From Bog-532 sp963732345 (GTDB lineage Bacteria; Actinomycetota; Actinomycetes; Streptosporangiales; Streptosporangiaceae), in assembly GCA_963732345.1 (NCBI GenBank), contig CAVSZI010000015.1, positions 62,001-126,000 on the forward strand: a stretch of DNA of 64,000 bases. Direction: 5' to 3'. The stretch's first letter is position 1; each line of letters begins with the position of its first letter. The notes beneath the pieces are model-generated. The model was not told the DNA's origin. It saw nothing but the letters and a program-made list of their open reading frames with translations, and searched no databases. The translations under genes and the position numbers were made by a program. Shown here piece after piece: positions 1-7,020 of this stretch.

Positions 1-399
1 GGTAACCTCCGATGCTTTTACCCAGCGAACCTCTGTCGATTCGTCGCTCGGGGCAGGCGTGCCCCCCGTGGAACGAGCTGTGAGGAGAATGGAGAATTCC
101 TGACGTGCTTCCCCGTTGCTGGTGTAAAGGATGATGTGCTTCGGGTCGGTGTAGATACCGACGAGGCCCGTAACCTCGCAGTCGATTCCGCTCTCTTCCT
201 TCGTCTCGCGGATCGCCGCTTGGGTCATTGATTCGCCGAGGTCAATCGCCCCGCCAGGGACGGCCCAGTTCTCGTTGTCGGATCGCCGGATCATCAGGAT
301 GTCTCCGGCGTCGTTGACCACAACGACGTTGACCGAGGGGACGAGGCTGTTGGCCTTGGGCGCCTCGGGATCGTCGTAGTAGTCAATCCTTCGGCCCAC
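1..399 (-). CDS. Nudix hydrolase, 3' end cut by window edge
   Basis: Frame open from a GTG start to the window edge (133 residues visible). It begins GRRIDYYDDPEAP and carries a clear Nudix box, G-x5-E-x7-RE-x2-EE-x-G (GGAIDLGESMTQAAIRETK followed by EESG), the metal-binding helix that hydrolyses nucleoside diphosphates linked to another moiety. An upstream WAVPGG strand fits the fold. It starts 12 bp after the regulator gene stop, so the two probably share a transcript. In the AICE pSAM2 a Nudix protein (Pif) blocks redundant conjugation; a similar immunity role here is inference from position. General nucleotide-pool cleansing is the alternative. The C-terminus lies outside the window. Confidence 0.85.
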   Translation of the reverse strand, partial: MGRRIDYYDDPEAPKANSLVPSVNVVVVNDAGDILMIRRSDNENWAVPGGAIDLGESMTQAAIRETKEESGIDCEVTGLVGIYTDPKHIILYTSNGEARQEFSILLTARSTGGTPAPSDESTEVRWVKASEVT

Positions 400-411
400 G
401 CTTACGCCCTC

Positions 412-443
412 TCATATGGTGTCGCGCTCATATGGTGTCGCGC
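412..443. repeat. 16-bp perfect tandem duplication at a gene end
   Basis: The 16-mer tcatatggtgtcgcgc occurs twice in direct tandem at the 3' end of the regulator gene. Because 16 is not a multiple of 3, it changes the C-terminus: with one copy the frame would end ...YERA-stop just before the Nudix start; with two it ends ...YERDTI-stop. Confidence 0.9.
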
Positions 444-1173
444 CGTCCCAGACGCGCTCGAAGCTCTCCAGATATGTGCTGACCATGTCGCCGCCGGCCA
501 CCCTGCGCAGATGGAAGACGGGTGCGTTGCTGGCCATCGTCCCGTAGATATGCGTGTTGACGAGCAGCTGATCGTCGGCGCGGTAGATTGAGTTGTACAA
601 CGTCGTGCCGTGTAGCCGGATCTCTACGTTCTCGATTGCTTGCAACGGCCGGAAGAGGACGATGGAGTTGCGGACCTTGGCCGCCATTCCCTCGTCAATT
701 CCCTCGCTCGCGCCGCGTTCGGCCACGTGTGGGCTGTCCGGGTCACCGAGCAGTATCCGGACCCGCGCGCCATTACGCGCCCGGTCAGCGAATAGCCGGT
801 GCACGCCGACGTCTTCCGCCATGAACATGCCCGAGTAGACCAGGGCGCCTATGTCTTGTTCGGCTTTGGCGAAGAAATGCTCCCAGGTCTCCCGCGGAAC
901 TGCCCAGCGGTGCGGGTAGACGGCGACGATCTCGCTCTGCGCCGCGGCCGCGACCTGCTCCTGGTCGAGGGCACCAGGCCAGATGTAGGACTCGTCCACA
1001 CCAAAGAACGCGGCGACCGAGTAACGGTGCCGGCGGTAGGGCACCCGCCCGGCGACGATCCAGCGTTCGATGGTCTTCGGGTCCACCTGCACGGCTTCAG
1101 AAAGCTTGGCGGGCGTTACTCCTCGTTCTAGCAGGAGCGCTCGCAGCCTCTCGTTCGGCATTCCACCACTCAT
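412..1173 (-). CDS. XRE-like HTH regulator with C-terminal DUF5919 domain
   Basis: 253 residues. Residues about 5-60 form a helix-turn-helix (LRALLLERGVTPAKLSEAVQ, then DPKTIERWIVAGRVP) of the XRE/Cro type. Residues about 80-245 match the DUF5919 family of actinomycete regulators, a phospholipase D-like fold without paired HKD motifs (RLHGTTLYNSIYRADDQ is the most motif-like stretch). Such HTH-DUF5919 proteins commonly sit next to a Nudix gene in actinomycete mobile elements, as here. It is divergent from the cargo/transfer operon that begins about 180 bp away, so control of that operon is likely but inferred. A second ATG five codons in (MPNERL) is an alternative start. The extreme C-terminus is altered by a 16-bp duplication. 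Confidence 0.8.
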   Translation of the reverse strand: MSGGMPNERLRALLLERGVTPAKLSEAVQVDPKTIERWIVAGRVPYRRHRYSVAAFFGVDESYIWPGALDQEQVAAAAQSEIVAVYPHRWAVPRETWEHFFAKAEQDIGALVYSGMFMAEDVGVHRLFADRARNGARVRILLGDPDSPHVAERGASEGIDEGMAAKVRNSIVLFRPLQAIENVEIRLHGTTLYNSIYRADDQLLVNTHIYGTMASNAPVFHLRRVAGGDMVSTYLESFERVWDGATPYERDTI

Positions 1174-1349
1174 GCCCGCGCAGGACGTAAAAGGACGGCT
1201 TCACCTTAGTAGGGACGTCCCGGCACGTCCACTCGCGGTCCCGCTGCGTAGTCACTGCGTCCTGCTCCCCCGGCGCATTCTGCGGTGCATAACAACGCAC
1301 CGCGCCGATCCGGGACACCGGGCGACGGCGCCGAGTGGAAGGAGTTTCG
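1174..1349. promoter_or_regulatory. Divergent regulatory region with two palindromes
   Basis: The spacer between the divergent regulator and cargo operon contains a perfect palindrome GGGACGTCCC (1212-1221) and an inverted repeat GCGGTGC-N8-GCACCGC (1282-1288 / 1297-1303). The GGGACGTC core recurs twice just before the integrase gene (5452-5459, 5462-5469), so one element-encoded regulator may act at both sites. Operator function is inferred. Confidence 0.5.
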
Positions 1350-1589
1350 ATGCACACCGATCTTCTTACCGCGCTCGCCGACGACCGGCGCCGTCAGTGT
1401 CCCTGCGGTGCGGTCACCGAGCAGTCGCACCACCTGTGCCGCAAGTGCCGGGCCCGGATCGTGTGGCGGCGCAAGACCACACGGACCAGCCGCCGCGTGG
1501 CACGCCGTCTGGCCGCACGGCAGGCGCGGGCCGGTGCCCGGACCTTCGCCCAGGCCCTCCGCACCGTAAAGAAGGGAGCTGAGAACTGA
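1350..1589 (+). CDS. Small zinc-ribbon-like protein of the element
   Basis: 79 residues. Start chosen at the ATG preceded by GGAAGGAG with good spacing; a longer frame upstream has no such site. Residues 16-34 hold CPCG...HHLCRKC, a likely zinc ribbon, followed by a very basic helix (about 35-70, rich in Arg). This suggests nucleic-acid binding, but I know no named family. The stop overlaps the next gene start (TGATG), so it leads a translationally coupled cargo operon running into the translocase gene. Confidence 0.7.
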   Translation: MHTDLLTALADDRRRQCPCGAVTEQSHHLCRKCRARIVWRRKTTRTSRRVARRLAARQARAGARTFAQALRTVKKGAEN

Positions 1590-1840
1590 TGCTTACTGTT
1601 CTGCTGTTCGTGGCCGCCGCGATGGCCGTGGTTTCCGTGCTCCTGTTCGCCGTGGTGGTCGCCGGCATCCGCCAGGAGCCGGCGAACGCCGAGATGACCA
1701 GCCGGGCGCGGCGGCCAACCGCCGCCCTGGCCCGGCTCCTGCTCGGCGTGTACGTCCGTCGCCCGAGTCCGCCGGAGGACAACACCGCGCATCGATGCTC
1801 CTGTCTGGCCGGCCACGGCTCGGAAGGGGATGGCCGATGA
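1589..1840 (+). CDS. Small single-pass membrane protein
   Basis: 83 residues with one strong N-terminal hydrophobic segment (residues about 3-27, LLFVAAAMAVVSVLLFAVVV) and a basic, Pro/Arg-rich cytoplasmic-looking tail. It overlaps the gene before it (TGATG) and the gene after it (ATGA), so translation is coupled on both sides. Small membrane proteins of this kind are common next to AICE transfer genes, where spread (Spd) proteins assist intramycelial transfer. No sequence motif proves that role here. Confidence 0.65.
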   Translation: MLTVLLFVAAAMAVVSVLLFAVVVAGIRQEPANAEMTSRARRPTAALARLLLGVYVRRPSPPEDNTAHRCSCLAGHGSEGDGR

Positions 1841-2742
1841 CTCATCCAGCCGGATGGACCGCCGCGGAGCCGTGCCCCTCGTGCGGGTCGTGGGGCATCA
1901 CCGAGTACGAGATCCGCGTCGGCTCCACCGAGAGCCGGATGGGCTGGGAGTGCCGCGACTGCGGCCACCTCGCCACCTGGACGACCCGGGCCGACGCGGC
2001 CCCCAGCCTGGCCAGCCAGTGGCAGCTGCTCTCGGTCATGCCCCTGCACGCCATCACCACCATGTACGGCGAGCAGGGGCTACGGGAGCGGTTCGCATTG
2101 GAGACGGCCCGGCTCGCCGACCCGGTCGCCCACGGGCAGGTGATACGGGCACTGCGGTTCGCGGCCCGGTTGCACGCCTCCGATCGCCGTCAGCGCGAGC
2201 CGTACATCAACCATCTGCTCCGCGTGACTCTCCGGATCATGGTCCATTACAGCGTCCGGGAGCCAGACATGATCTGCGCGGCTCTGCTCCACGACGCTGT
2301 CGAGGACCACGCCGACCAGATGTCGACCGCTGGGCGGCCGGGCGCCCTCGCCATGCTGATCGCGGCCTACGGGGCGCGGCTCGCGGAACTCGTGGCCGCG
2401 GTGACCAACCCGGTCTATGCGTCCGAAAGCGATGCGGACGGGCGGTACCGCGAGCATGTCAAGGACAGCCTGGCCGCATGCCCGTGGGCACGCGTCATCA
2501 AGCTGTCCGACTTCACCGACAACGGAGTCGGGCTGATCCACACGACCGGCGAAAAAGCCGTCCGGCTGGCCCGCAAGTACGCGCCGCTCGTCCCCGCGCT
2601 GGCGGACCTGGCCGCCCGGCCCGACACTCCCCTCACGGATGAGGTCAAGGCCCGCATTCTCGGTCAGCTCCGTAGGGCCTCCGGCCGCTTCGACGCGATC
2701 ATCGCGGCCAGCAGAGACTCGACTGACTTCGGGGGGCGGTGA
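1837..2742 (+). CDS. Zinc ribbon plus RelA/SpoT-type HD phosphohydrolase
   Basis: 301 residues; start is the ATG overlapping the preceding stop, with GGAAGGGG upstream. Residues 13-42 form a C4 zinc ribbon (C13, C16, C39, C42). Residues about 100-235 match the hydrolase domain of RSH/MESH1 alarmone enzymes: an arginine-rich stretch ending EPYINH (H126), HDAVED (H152, D153, E156, D157) equivalent to HDxxED, and KLSDFTDN (D225, N229) equivalent to the KLADRxHN motif. No synthetase domain follows, so it looks like a stand-alone small alarmone hydrolase. Substrate ((p)ppGpp or ppApp) and benefit to the element are inference. Its place in the transfer operon suggests a role linked to mobility or host signalling. 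Confidence 0.78.
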   Translation: MTHPAGWTAAEPCPSCGSWGITEYEIRVGSTESRMGWECRDCGHLATWTTRADAAPSLASQWQLLSVMPLHAITTMYGEQGLRERFALETARLADPVAHGQVIRALRFAARLHASDRRQREPYINHLLRVTLRIMVHYSVREPDMICAALLHDAVEDHADQMSTAGRPGALAMLIAAYGARLAELVAAVTNPVYASESDADGRYREHVKDSLAACPWARVIKLSDFTDNGVGLIHTTGEKAVRLARKYAPLVPALADLAARPDTPLTDEVKARILGQLRRASGRFDAIIAASRDSTDFGGR

Positions 2743-2749
2743 GGCGCGT

Positions 2750-2941
2750 TTGGTCATCTCGCTCTCACTCGTCCTGGTGCTCGGCGTCATGGTGTGGCTC
2801 CTGTACCGGTACGCCGGGCTCAAGGTCTGGCACGGGGTGATCTGTGTGCTGTTCGGCTTCTTTCTGGCCACCACCGGCTTCGCGCCCGAGATCCGCACCA
2901 CCGTGACCGCGATCATCCACGCCCTGACGGGCCAGGGCTGA
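2750..2941 (+). CDS. Small two-pass membrane protein
   Basis: 63 residues from a TTG start preceded by GGGGGGCGGTGAGG; no ATG/GTG exists in frame at this point. The product begins (M)VISLSLVLVLGVMVWLLYRY and has two hydrophobic segments (residues about 2-18 and 26-44) followed by an amphipathic tail. It resembles small hypothetical membrane proteins seen beside FtsK-type tra genes of actinomycete elements. The function is unknown. Composition and spacing match the operon neighbours. Confidence 0.6.
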   Translation: MVISLSLVLVLGVMVWLLYRYAGLKVWHGVICVLFGFFLATTGFAPEIRTTVTAIIHALTGQG

Positions 2942-2959
2942 CCACTACGACCGGAGGAG

Positions 2960-3271
2960 GTGATCATCACGCCCGAACCCAGGAACGACCCGGACGCTGA
3001 TCTTCAGGAGGTGGCCAGCCGGCACGACGACGCTGTTTCGGCCATGGGCACGCTCGCCAGGGCACTCGACACGATCCCGCTGCTGTACGCGGAGGTCGGC
3101 CGGCTCCGCGCCCGCCTGGCCCGCACCCTGGCCAACCTGCATAACCTGATCGCCGCGGCCCGGGCCACCCTCAGCGCCCACGCTGATGGTGAAGACGACG
3201 CCCTCTACTACTTGCGCGACGAACTCGAAGCCCAGGACCAGCTTCGACCCCGCGACCGCGAGCGGCCATGA
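2960..3271 (+). CDS. Coiled-coil small protein upstream of the translocase
   Basis: 103 residues, hydrophilic and strongly helical, with a likely coiled coil at about 35-75 (Leu/Ala heptads around EVGRLRARLARTLANLHNLI). An in-frame stop lies seven codons upstream. The only standard start is therefore a GTG embedded in an unusually perfect anti-16S sequence (AGGAGGTGATC), which puts the Shine-Dalgarno too close; a non-canonical ATC start slightly downstream is possible. The 3' end overlaps the translocase start (ATGA), so the two are coupled. No family recognised. Confidence 0.6.
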   Translation: MIITPEPRNDPDADLQEVASRHDDAVSAMGTLARALDTIPLLYAEVGRLRARLARTLANLHNLIAAARATLSAHADGEDDALYYLRDELEAQDQLRPRDRERP

Positions 3272-5130
3272 CGAACCGGCCATCGCGACACCGGCTCCGC
3301 CGCCGCGCCCACCAGCTGCGCCGCGACGGCTTCCAGCCGACGATGTTCCTCAGCCCAGACGAGCCGCTACCCGAGACCGCCGGCGCGATCGTCGTCCGCG
3401 CCGTGTGGCGATACCGCTCGGAGCTGGCTCCCGTCGTGGCCGCTGCGGGCCTCGTGATTGCGGCGGCAACCTTGCACCGTTCGCACCCAGGATGGTGGCT
3501 GTGGCTGATGGCCGTCACGCTCACCGATCTGGCCGTCCTGGCTTTGCCAGCGCCGCGACGGCTGCGCAAGGACTGGTCTTTCCTGGACAGGACCGGGGAG
3601 CGCGCTTACGTCGCCGCTGTCTCTGCAGTGGCCGGCGGATGGCTCACGGCTGCGACCGCGCTCGGGCCAGCCACACCACCGATGCCCGCCTTCGGCGCCA
3701 TCCTGGGCCTTACCTGTGCCATTCCTTGGTGGACCAGCCGCCGGCGCCGGGCCAAAGTCCGTCTTGAGCGGACCCTCGAGTCCTGGCCGGAGATCGCGCG
3801 GGCCGTTGGTCTAGCTGGATCGCAGGTCATGTCGGCCATGGTGGACCTGTGGGGCTGGCGTGCCCGGTTCCGGCTGGCCCGGGGCCAGACCATCCACGAC
3901 GTGATCGCGAAGATTCCCGCCATCGAATCCGGCCTCGGCACCTTCCGGGGCGCCGTCCGCGTCCATCCGACGCCCGACAACTACGCCAACCGATGCGAGT
4001 TGCGCGTGCTGGATGCCGACCCGCACGCCGACGCGATCCCGTGGCCCGGCCCGTCAGTCACCTCGATTACCGAACCGATCGAGCTCGGCCCGTTCGAGGA
4101 CGCGGTTCCGTGCCGGGTCTCGTTCCTTCGCCGCCACGTCCTGTTCGGCGGGGCGACCGGCGCGGGCAAGAGCGGCGGCCTCAACGTGCTGATCGGCAAC
4201 CTGTCCGCTTGCAGTGACGTGGTCCTGTGGGGCATCGACCTCAAGAAGGGGATGGAACTCGGTCCGTGTATCTCTTGCCTCGACCGGCTGGCGACCACGC
4301 CCGGCGAAGCCGATTCGCTCCTGGCCGATGCGGTCGCCGTTCTCGAAGCACGAGCCGCGGTGCTCGCTGACCAGGGCCAGCGCGTCTGCGAACCGACACC
4401 CGAAATGCCGGCGCTCGTCATCCTCATCGATGAGTACGCCGAACTCGTGGACGACGCCCCGGGAGCGGTCAAGCACGCCGACTCGATTGCCCGGCGCGGG
4501 CGCGCCGTGGCCGTCAGCCTGATCGCGGCTACCCAGCGGCCGACGCAGAAGGCCATGGGACACGGTGCAGTGCGCTCCCAGATGGACGTCCGGATCTGCT
4601 TTCGGGTCCGAGAACGCAAGGACGTGGACCTCATCCTCGGCCAAGGGATGCTGGCCTCCGGCTGGCAAGCGCACACGCTCGACGCGCCGGGCAAGTTCCT
4701 CGTATCGGCCGCTGAGCACGACACGCCCCGGCGGGCCCGCGCCTACCTGATCACGGATGAGGTCGTGGCCAGCACCGCCGAATTGCATGCCGACCTCCGG
4801 CCGCACCTCGATGAGGTGTCGCGGCAGGCGGTCGAGGAGCGGAACCATGACGAGCCCGCCGCCGCGACGAGCGGCGAGATAACCGAACCGCACGGCTCGC
4901 CGCCGGACGTCCAAGATGAGCACGGCAGCACGGACGACGCCCCTGGGGCCATCTTGTGGGCGGCGCTGTCCCTGGCCCCGGCCGAGGGCACAACCGTGCC
5001 CGAGCTCATGACCGCGACCGGCATGAGCCGACCCTGGATCTACCTACGGCTGCGCGAACTGGCCGACCGCGGCCAGGTGATCCAGGTCAGCCGGGGACGA
5101 TGGCACGCGGTAGGCGGTGACAGTGAGTGA
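3268..5130 (+). CDS. FtsK/SpoIIIE-type conjugal DNA translocase (Tra)
   Basis: 620 residues. The N-terminal third has about four hydrophobic segments (around 52-68, 76-92, 112-130, 134-150). The FtsK/SpoIIIE motor follows, with Walker A GATGAGKS (295-302), Walker B LVILIDE (383-389) and the ATQRP sensor-like motif. The C-terminus (about 545-612) is a winged helix (LPELMTATGMSRPWIYLRL-like), comparable to the DNA-reading gamma domain of FtsK. Single-protein translocases of this type move double-stranded DNA between mycelia in AICEs (TraSA/TraB family). It ends a coupled cargo operon and is followed by the xis-int module. The required motifs appear complete, so it is probably functional. Confidence 0.9.
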   Translation: MTNRPSRHRLRRRAHQLRRDGFQPTMFLSPDEPLPETAGAIVVRAVWRYRSELAPVVAAAGLVIAAATLHRSHPGWWLWLMAVTLTDLAVLALPAPRRLRKDWSFLDRTGERAYVAAVSAVAGGWLTAATALGPATPPMPAFGAILGLTCAIPWWTSRRRRAKVRLERTLESWPEIARAVGLAGSQVMSAMVDLWGWRARFRLARGQTIHDVIAKIPAIESGLGTFRGAVRVHPTPDNYANRCELRVLDADPHADAIPWPGPSVTSITEPIELGPFEDAVPCRVSFLRRHVLFGGATGAGKSGGLNVLIGNLSACSDVVLWGIDLKKGMELGPCISCLDRLATTPGEADSLLADAVAVLEARAAVLADQGQRVCEPTPEMPALVILIDEYAELVDDAPGAVKHADSIARRGRAVAVSLIAATQRPTQKAMGHGAVRSQMDVRICFRVRERKDVDLILGQGMLASGWQAHTLDAPGKFLVSAAEHDTPRRARAYLITDEVVASTAELHADLRPHLDEVSRQAVEERNHDEPAAATSGEITEPHGSPPDVQDEHGSTDDAPGAILWAALSLAPAEGTTVPELMTATGMSRPWIYLRLRELADRGQVIQVSRGRWHAVGGDSE

Positions 5131-5275
5131 TTGTCTACGTCTACGGGCCACGCGCGCGTCTGCACGTAATGGCGGGCAAATGGGCGCATAGACAAAGACG
5201 TAGACAACTACCGACCGTTATGCAACGAGAGGAGAAGCCGCAGGAAGACCCGCGACCAGAGGAGGTGATCGCTCA
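5131..5275. promoter_or_regulatory. TTGTCTA-type repeats in the tra-xis spacer
   Basis: Directly after the translocase stop lies a perfect 12-bp inverted repeat, TTGTCTACGTCT (5131-5142) and AGACGTAGACAA (5196-5207). A further direct TAGACAA copy sits at 5189-5195, giving three copies of the 7-mer. The arrangement looks like iterons or integrase/excisionase arm sites. In related elements the rep gene occupies this slot, but none is present. The segment ends with an AGGAGGTGATC Shine-Dalgarno for xis. Confidence 0.55.
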
Positions 5276-5446
5276 TTGCAGGCCTACACCGTTGAGCAGG
5301 TAGCGGAGATGCTGAACATCGGCCGGGACAAGGTCTACTACCTGCTTCGCGCCCGCCAGCTCCGCAGCATCAAGATCGGCAAGTCCCGTCGGATCACCGA
5401 CGAGCAACTCGCTGAGTTCATCGCCTCACGAGAAGACGCTGCCTGA
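5276..5446 (+). CDS. xis: Excisionase-family DNA-binding protein (Xis)
   Basis: 56 residues from a TTG start placed 7 nt after a perfect AGGAGGTGATC Shine-Dalgarno. The product reads QAYTVEQVAEMLNIGRDKVY, then YLLRARQLRSIKIGKSRRIT and DEQLAEFIASREDAA: a complete MerR-like winged helix of the excisionase/HTH_17 family. It lies immediately upstream of the integrase gene, the normal place for Xis, the directionality factor that bends attachment-site DNA for excision. The non-ATG start and short length make it easy to miss. Confidence 0.85.
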   Translation: MQAYTVEQVAEMLNIGRDKVYYLLRARQLRSIKIGKSRRITDEQLAEFIASREDAA

Positions 5447-5517
5447 ACTTAGGGACGTCTGGGGACGTCTTGACGTAAAGTCGGAGGAAGAGCAGCCAAC
5501 CGGAAGGAGCTGAGGCT

Positions 5518-6900
5518 ATGAGTGCACGATCACCATCTGGACCGAAGAGACGCCGTGAGCGCGGCGACGATGGCATCTCGTGGGACAAGACCAACAAGTG
5601 CTACGTCGGCACGATCTCGCTCGGGTATGACGGCAATGGGAGGCGCCGTCGGCGATATGTGCGCGGCAAGACCAAGACCGAGGTCAAGGAGAAACTGGAT
5701 GCGCTGCACGAGGAACTCAGCGCCGGTATCCAGACCCCCACGGCCTATACCGTCCGGCAGTGCGTCGCGGACTGGATCGACTCACTCGAGCTGGACCCGC
5801 GCACCGTGGCCACTTGCCGGGGCCAGGCCGAGAAGTGGATCTATCCGGCGATCGGCGGGATGAAGCTCAAGGAGTTCAAAGCCACCGACGCCGACCGCTT
5901 CTTCCGGGACGCCGGCATGGTGCTCAGCAGGGCGTCGCTGGTGAAGATGAAGAGCACGCTCACCAGGGCAATCCGGCGCGCCCAGAAGTACGACCTCATC
6001 GGCCGGAACGTCGCCGAACTGGTCGACCTGCCGCAAGGGCAGCCAGGGCGCCCGTCGCGGGCCATGAGCGAGGAGCAGGCCGGCAAGGTGCTCAGGGCCG
6101 CGACCGGCCAGCCAATCGGGTACGTCAAGGCGGTCAAGGTGAGCCGTAGCCGGTACGCAGCGACCCACGCGGCCACGGAGGCGGGCGAGGTGGCTTGTGG
6201 AACGCGGCCGCGCGAACAGGTTCCCATCACCGAGATCGGCACCGATCTGGGTGCGGTCACCTGCCGTACCTGCTGCACGGAACTCGGCACGGACGATCGC
6301 GTCAGCGAGGGCCGCCGGCTCGAAGCGCTGTTCGTGCTGTCGATCACCCTCGGCCTTCGTCCCGGGGAGCTGCGCAAGCTCTCGTGGGATCACGTGGATC
6401 TCGACCAGGGAGTCATCCACGTGTGGCAGTCGGCGAGCCGGACCGGAGAGGTCAAGACGCCCAAGTCCAGGCGCTCCCTTTTCCTGCCCCTGCGCGCCGT
6501 GACCGCGCTGGTGGCGCATCGGAAACGGCAGGCCACCGAACGGCTCGCGGCTGGCGCCGCCTGGCACGACAACAACCTCGTGTTCTGTCACGAGGACGGG
6601 CGCATGTACAGCAAAGACGCCCTGAACTGGCGGTTCGGCAAGCTGACGCGGCGAGCCGGGATCGGTCACTGGCACGCCCACGAAGGACGGCACACCGCGG
6701 TTTCGATCATGAGCAGCAACGGCGTGCCGCTGCAGGACATCAGCGACACCGTGGGCCACAAGTCCACCCACGTCACCGAGACCGTGTACCGGCACGTGAT
6801 CGTGCCCGCCATCCGGGGCGGCGCGAACGTGATGAACACCGTCTTCGGCGGCGACACAGAACATGGAAACGGCACAGCGGACATAGCCGCTGCGCCGTAG
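5518..6900 (+). CDS. int: Tyrosine site-specific integrase with inserted Cys/His module
   Basis: 460 residues. N-terminal arm-binding region with a very basic stretch (10-60), SAM-like core-binding domain (about 78-170) and catalytic domain with the full set: R281 (LGLRPGEL), K313 (KTPKSRR), H388-x2-R391 (HEGRHT), H414 (GHKS) and Y424 (VYRH). Between the core-binding and catalytic parts, residues about 200-262, there is an insertion with H217, C227-G, C249 and C252/C253, a likely zinc-binding module not usual in this family. The gene ends 47 bp before a tRNA-Ala 3' end, the expected attachment site. A GGAAGGAG Shine-Dalgarno supports the start. Confidence 0.93.
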   Translation: MSARSPSGPKRRRERGDDGISWDKTNKCYVGTISLGYDGNGRRRRRYVRGKTKTEVKEKLDALHEELSAGIQTPTAYTVRQCVADWIDSLELDPRTVATCRGQAEKWIYPAIGGMKLKEFKATDADRFFRDAGMVLSRASLVKMKSTLTRAIRRAQKYDLIGRNVAELVDLPQGQPGRPSRAMSEEQAGKVLRAATGQPIGYVKAVKVSRSRYAATHAATEAGEVACGTRPREQVPITEIGTDLGAVTCRTCCTELGTDDRVSEGRRLEALFVLSITLGLRPGELRKLSWDHVDLDQGVIHVWQSASRTGEVKTPKSRRSLFLPLRAVTALVAHRKRQATERLAAGAAWHDNNLVFCHEDGRMYSKDALNWRFGKLTRRAGIGHWHAHEGRHTAVSIMSSNGVPLQDISDTVGHKSTHVTETVYRHVIVPAIRGGANVMNTVFGGDTEHGNGTADIAAAP

Positions 6901-6947
6901 TCGCTTGGTTAGTCTCTTGATCTTAAGATCGAGGTCCGGAAAGCCAG

Positions 6948-7020
6948 TGGAGCTATGGGGATTCGAACCCCAGACCTCCTCCATGCCATGGAGGCGCGCT
7001 ACCAACTGCGCCATAGCCCC
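6948..7020 (-). tRNA. tRNA-Ala (GGC)
   Basis: A 73-nt cloverleaf on the minus strand: acceptor GGGGCTA/TAGCTCC with the G3:U70 wobble that identifies tRNA-Ala, D stem GCGC/GCGC, anticodon stem CCTCC/GGAGG around loop ATGGCAT (anticodon GGC), T arm TGGGG-TTCGAAT-CCCCA, and discriminator A. CCA is not encoded. Its 3' end faces the integrase gene, so it is the probable attachment site of the element; the tRNA was reconstituted intact. Confidence 0.96.

Larger units (their letters stand above)
1..6948. mobile_element. AICE-type integrative conjugative element, integrase end
   Basis: The block runs from beyond the left edge to the 3' end of a tRNA-Ala gene. It has the AICE hallmark set: tyrosine integrase next to a tRNA 3' end, a short excisionase just upstream of it, an FtsK/SpoIIIE single-protein conjugation translocase, and tightly overlapping small cargo genes. 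The Nudix hydrolase and HTH regulator recall pSAM2, where the Nudix protein Pif gives immunity to redundant transfer (known family fact). The usual Rep gene between tra and xis is absent here. The distal attachment site is not visible: I found no second copy of the tRNA 3' end to the left, so the element must continue outside the window. Confidence 0.82.

Noticed and set aside
1..411. Distal attachment site of the integrative element
   Set aside because: No repeat of the tRNA-Ala 3' end seen here; the Nudix gene continues past the edge, so the far end must be outside.
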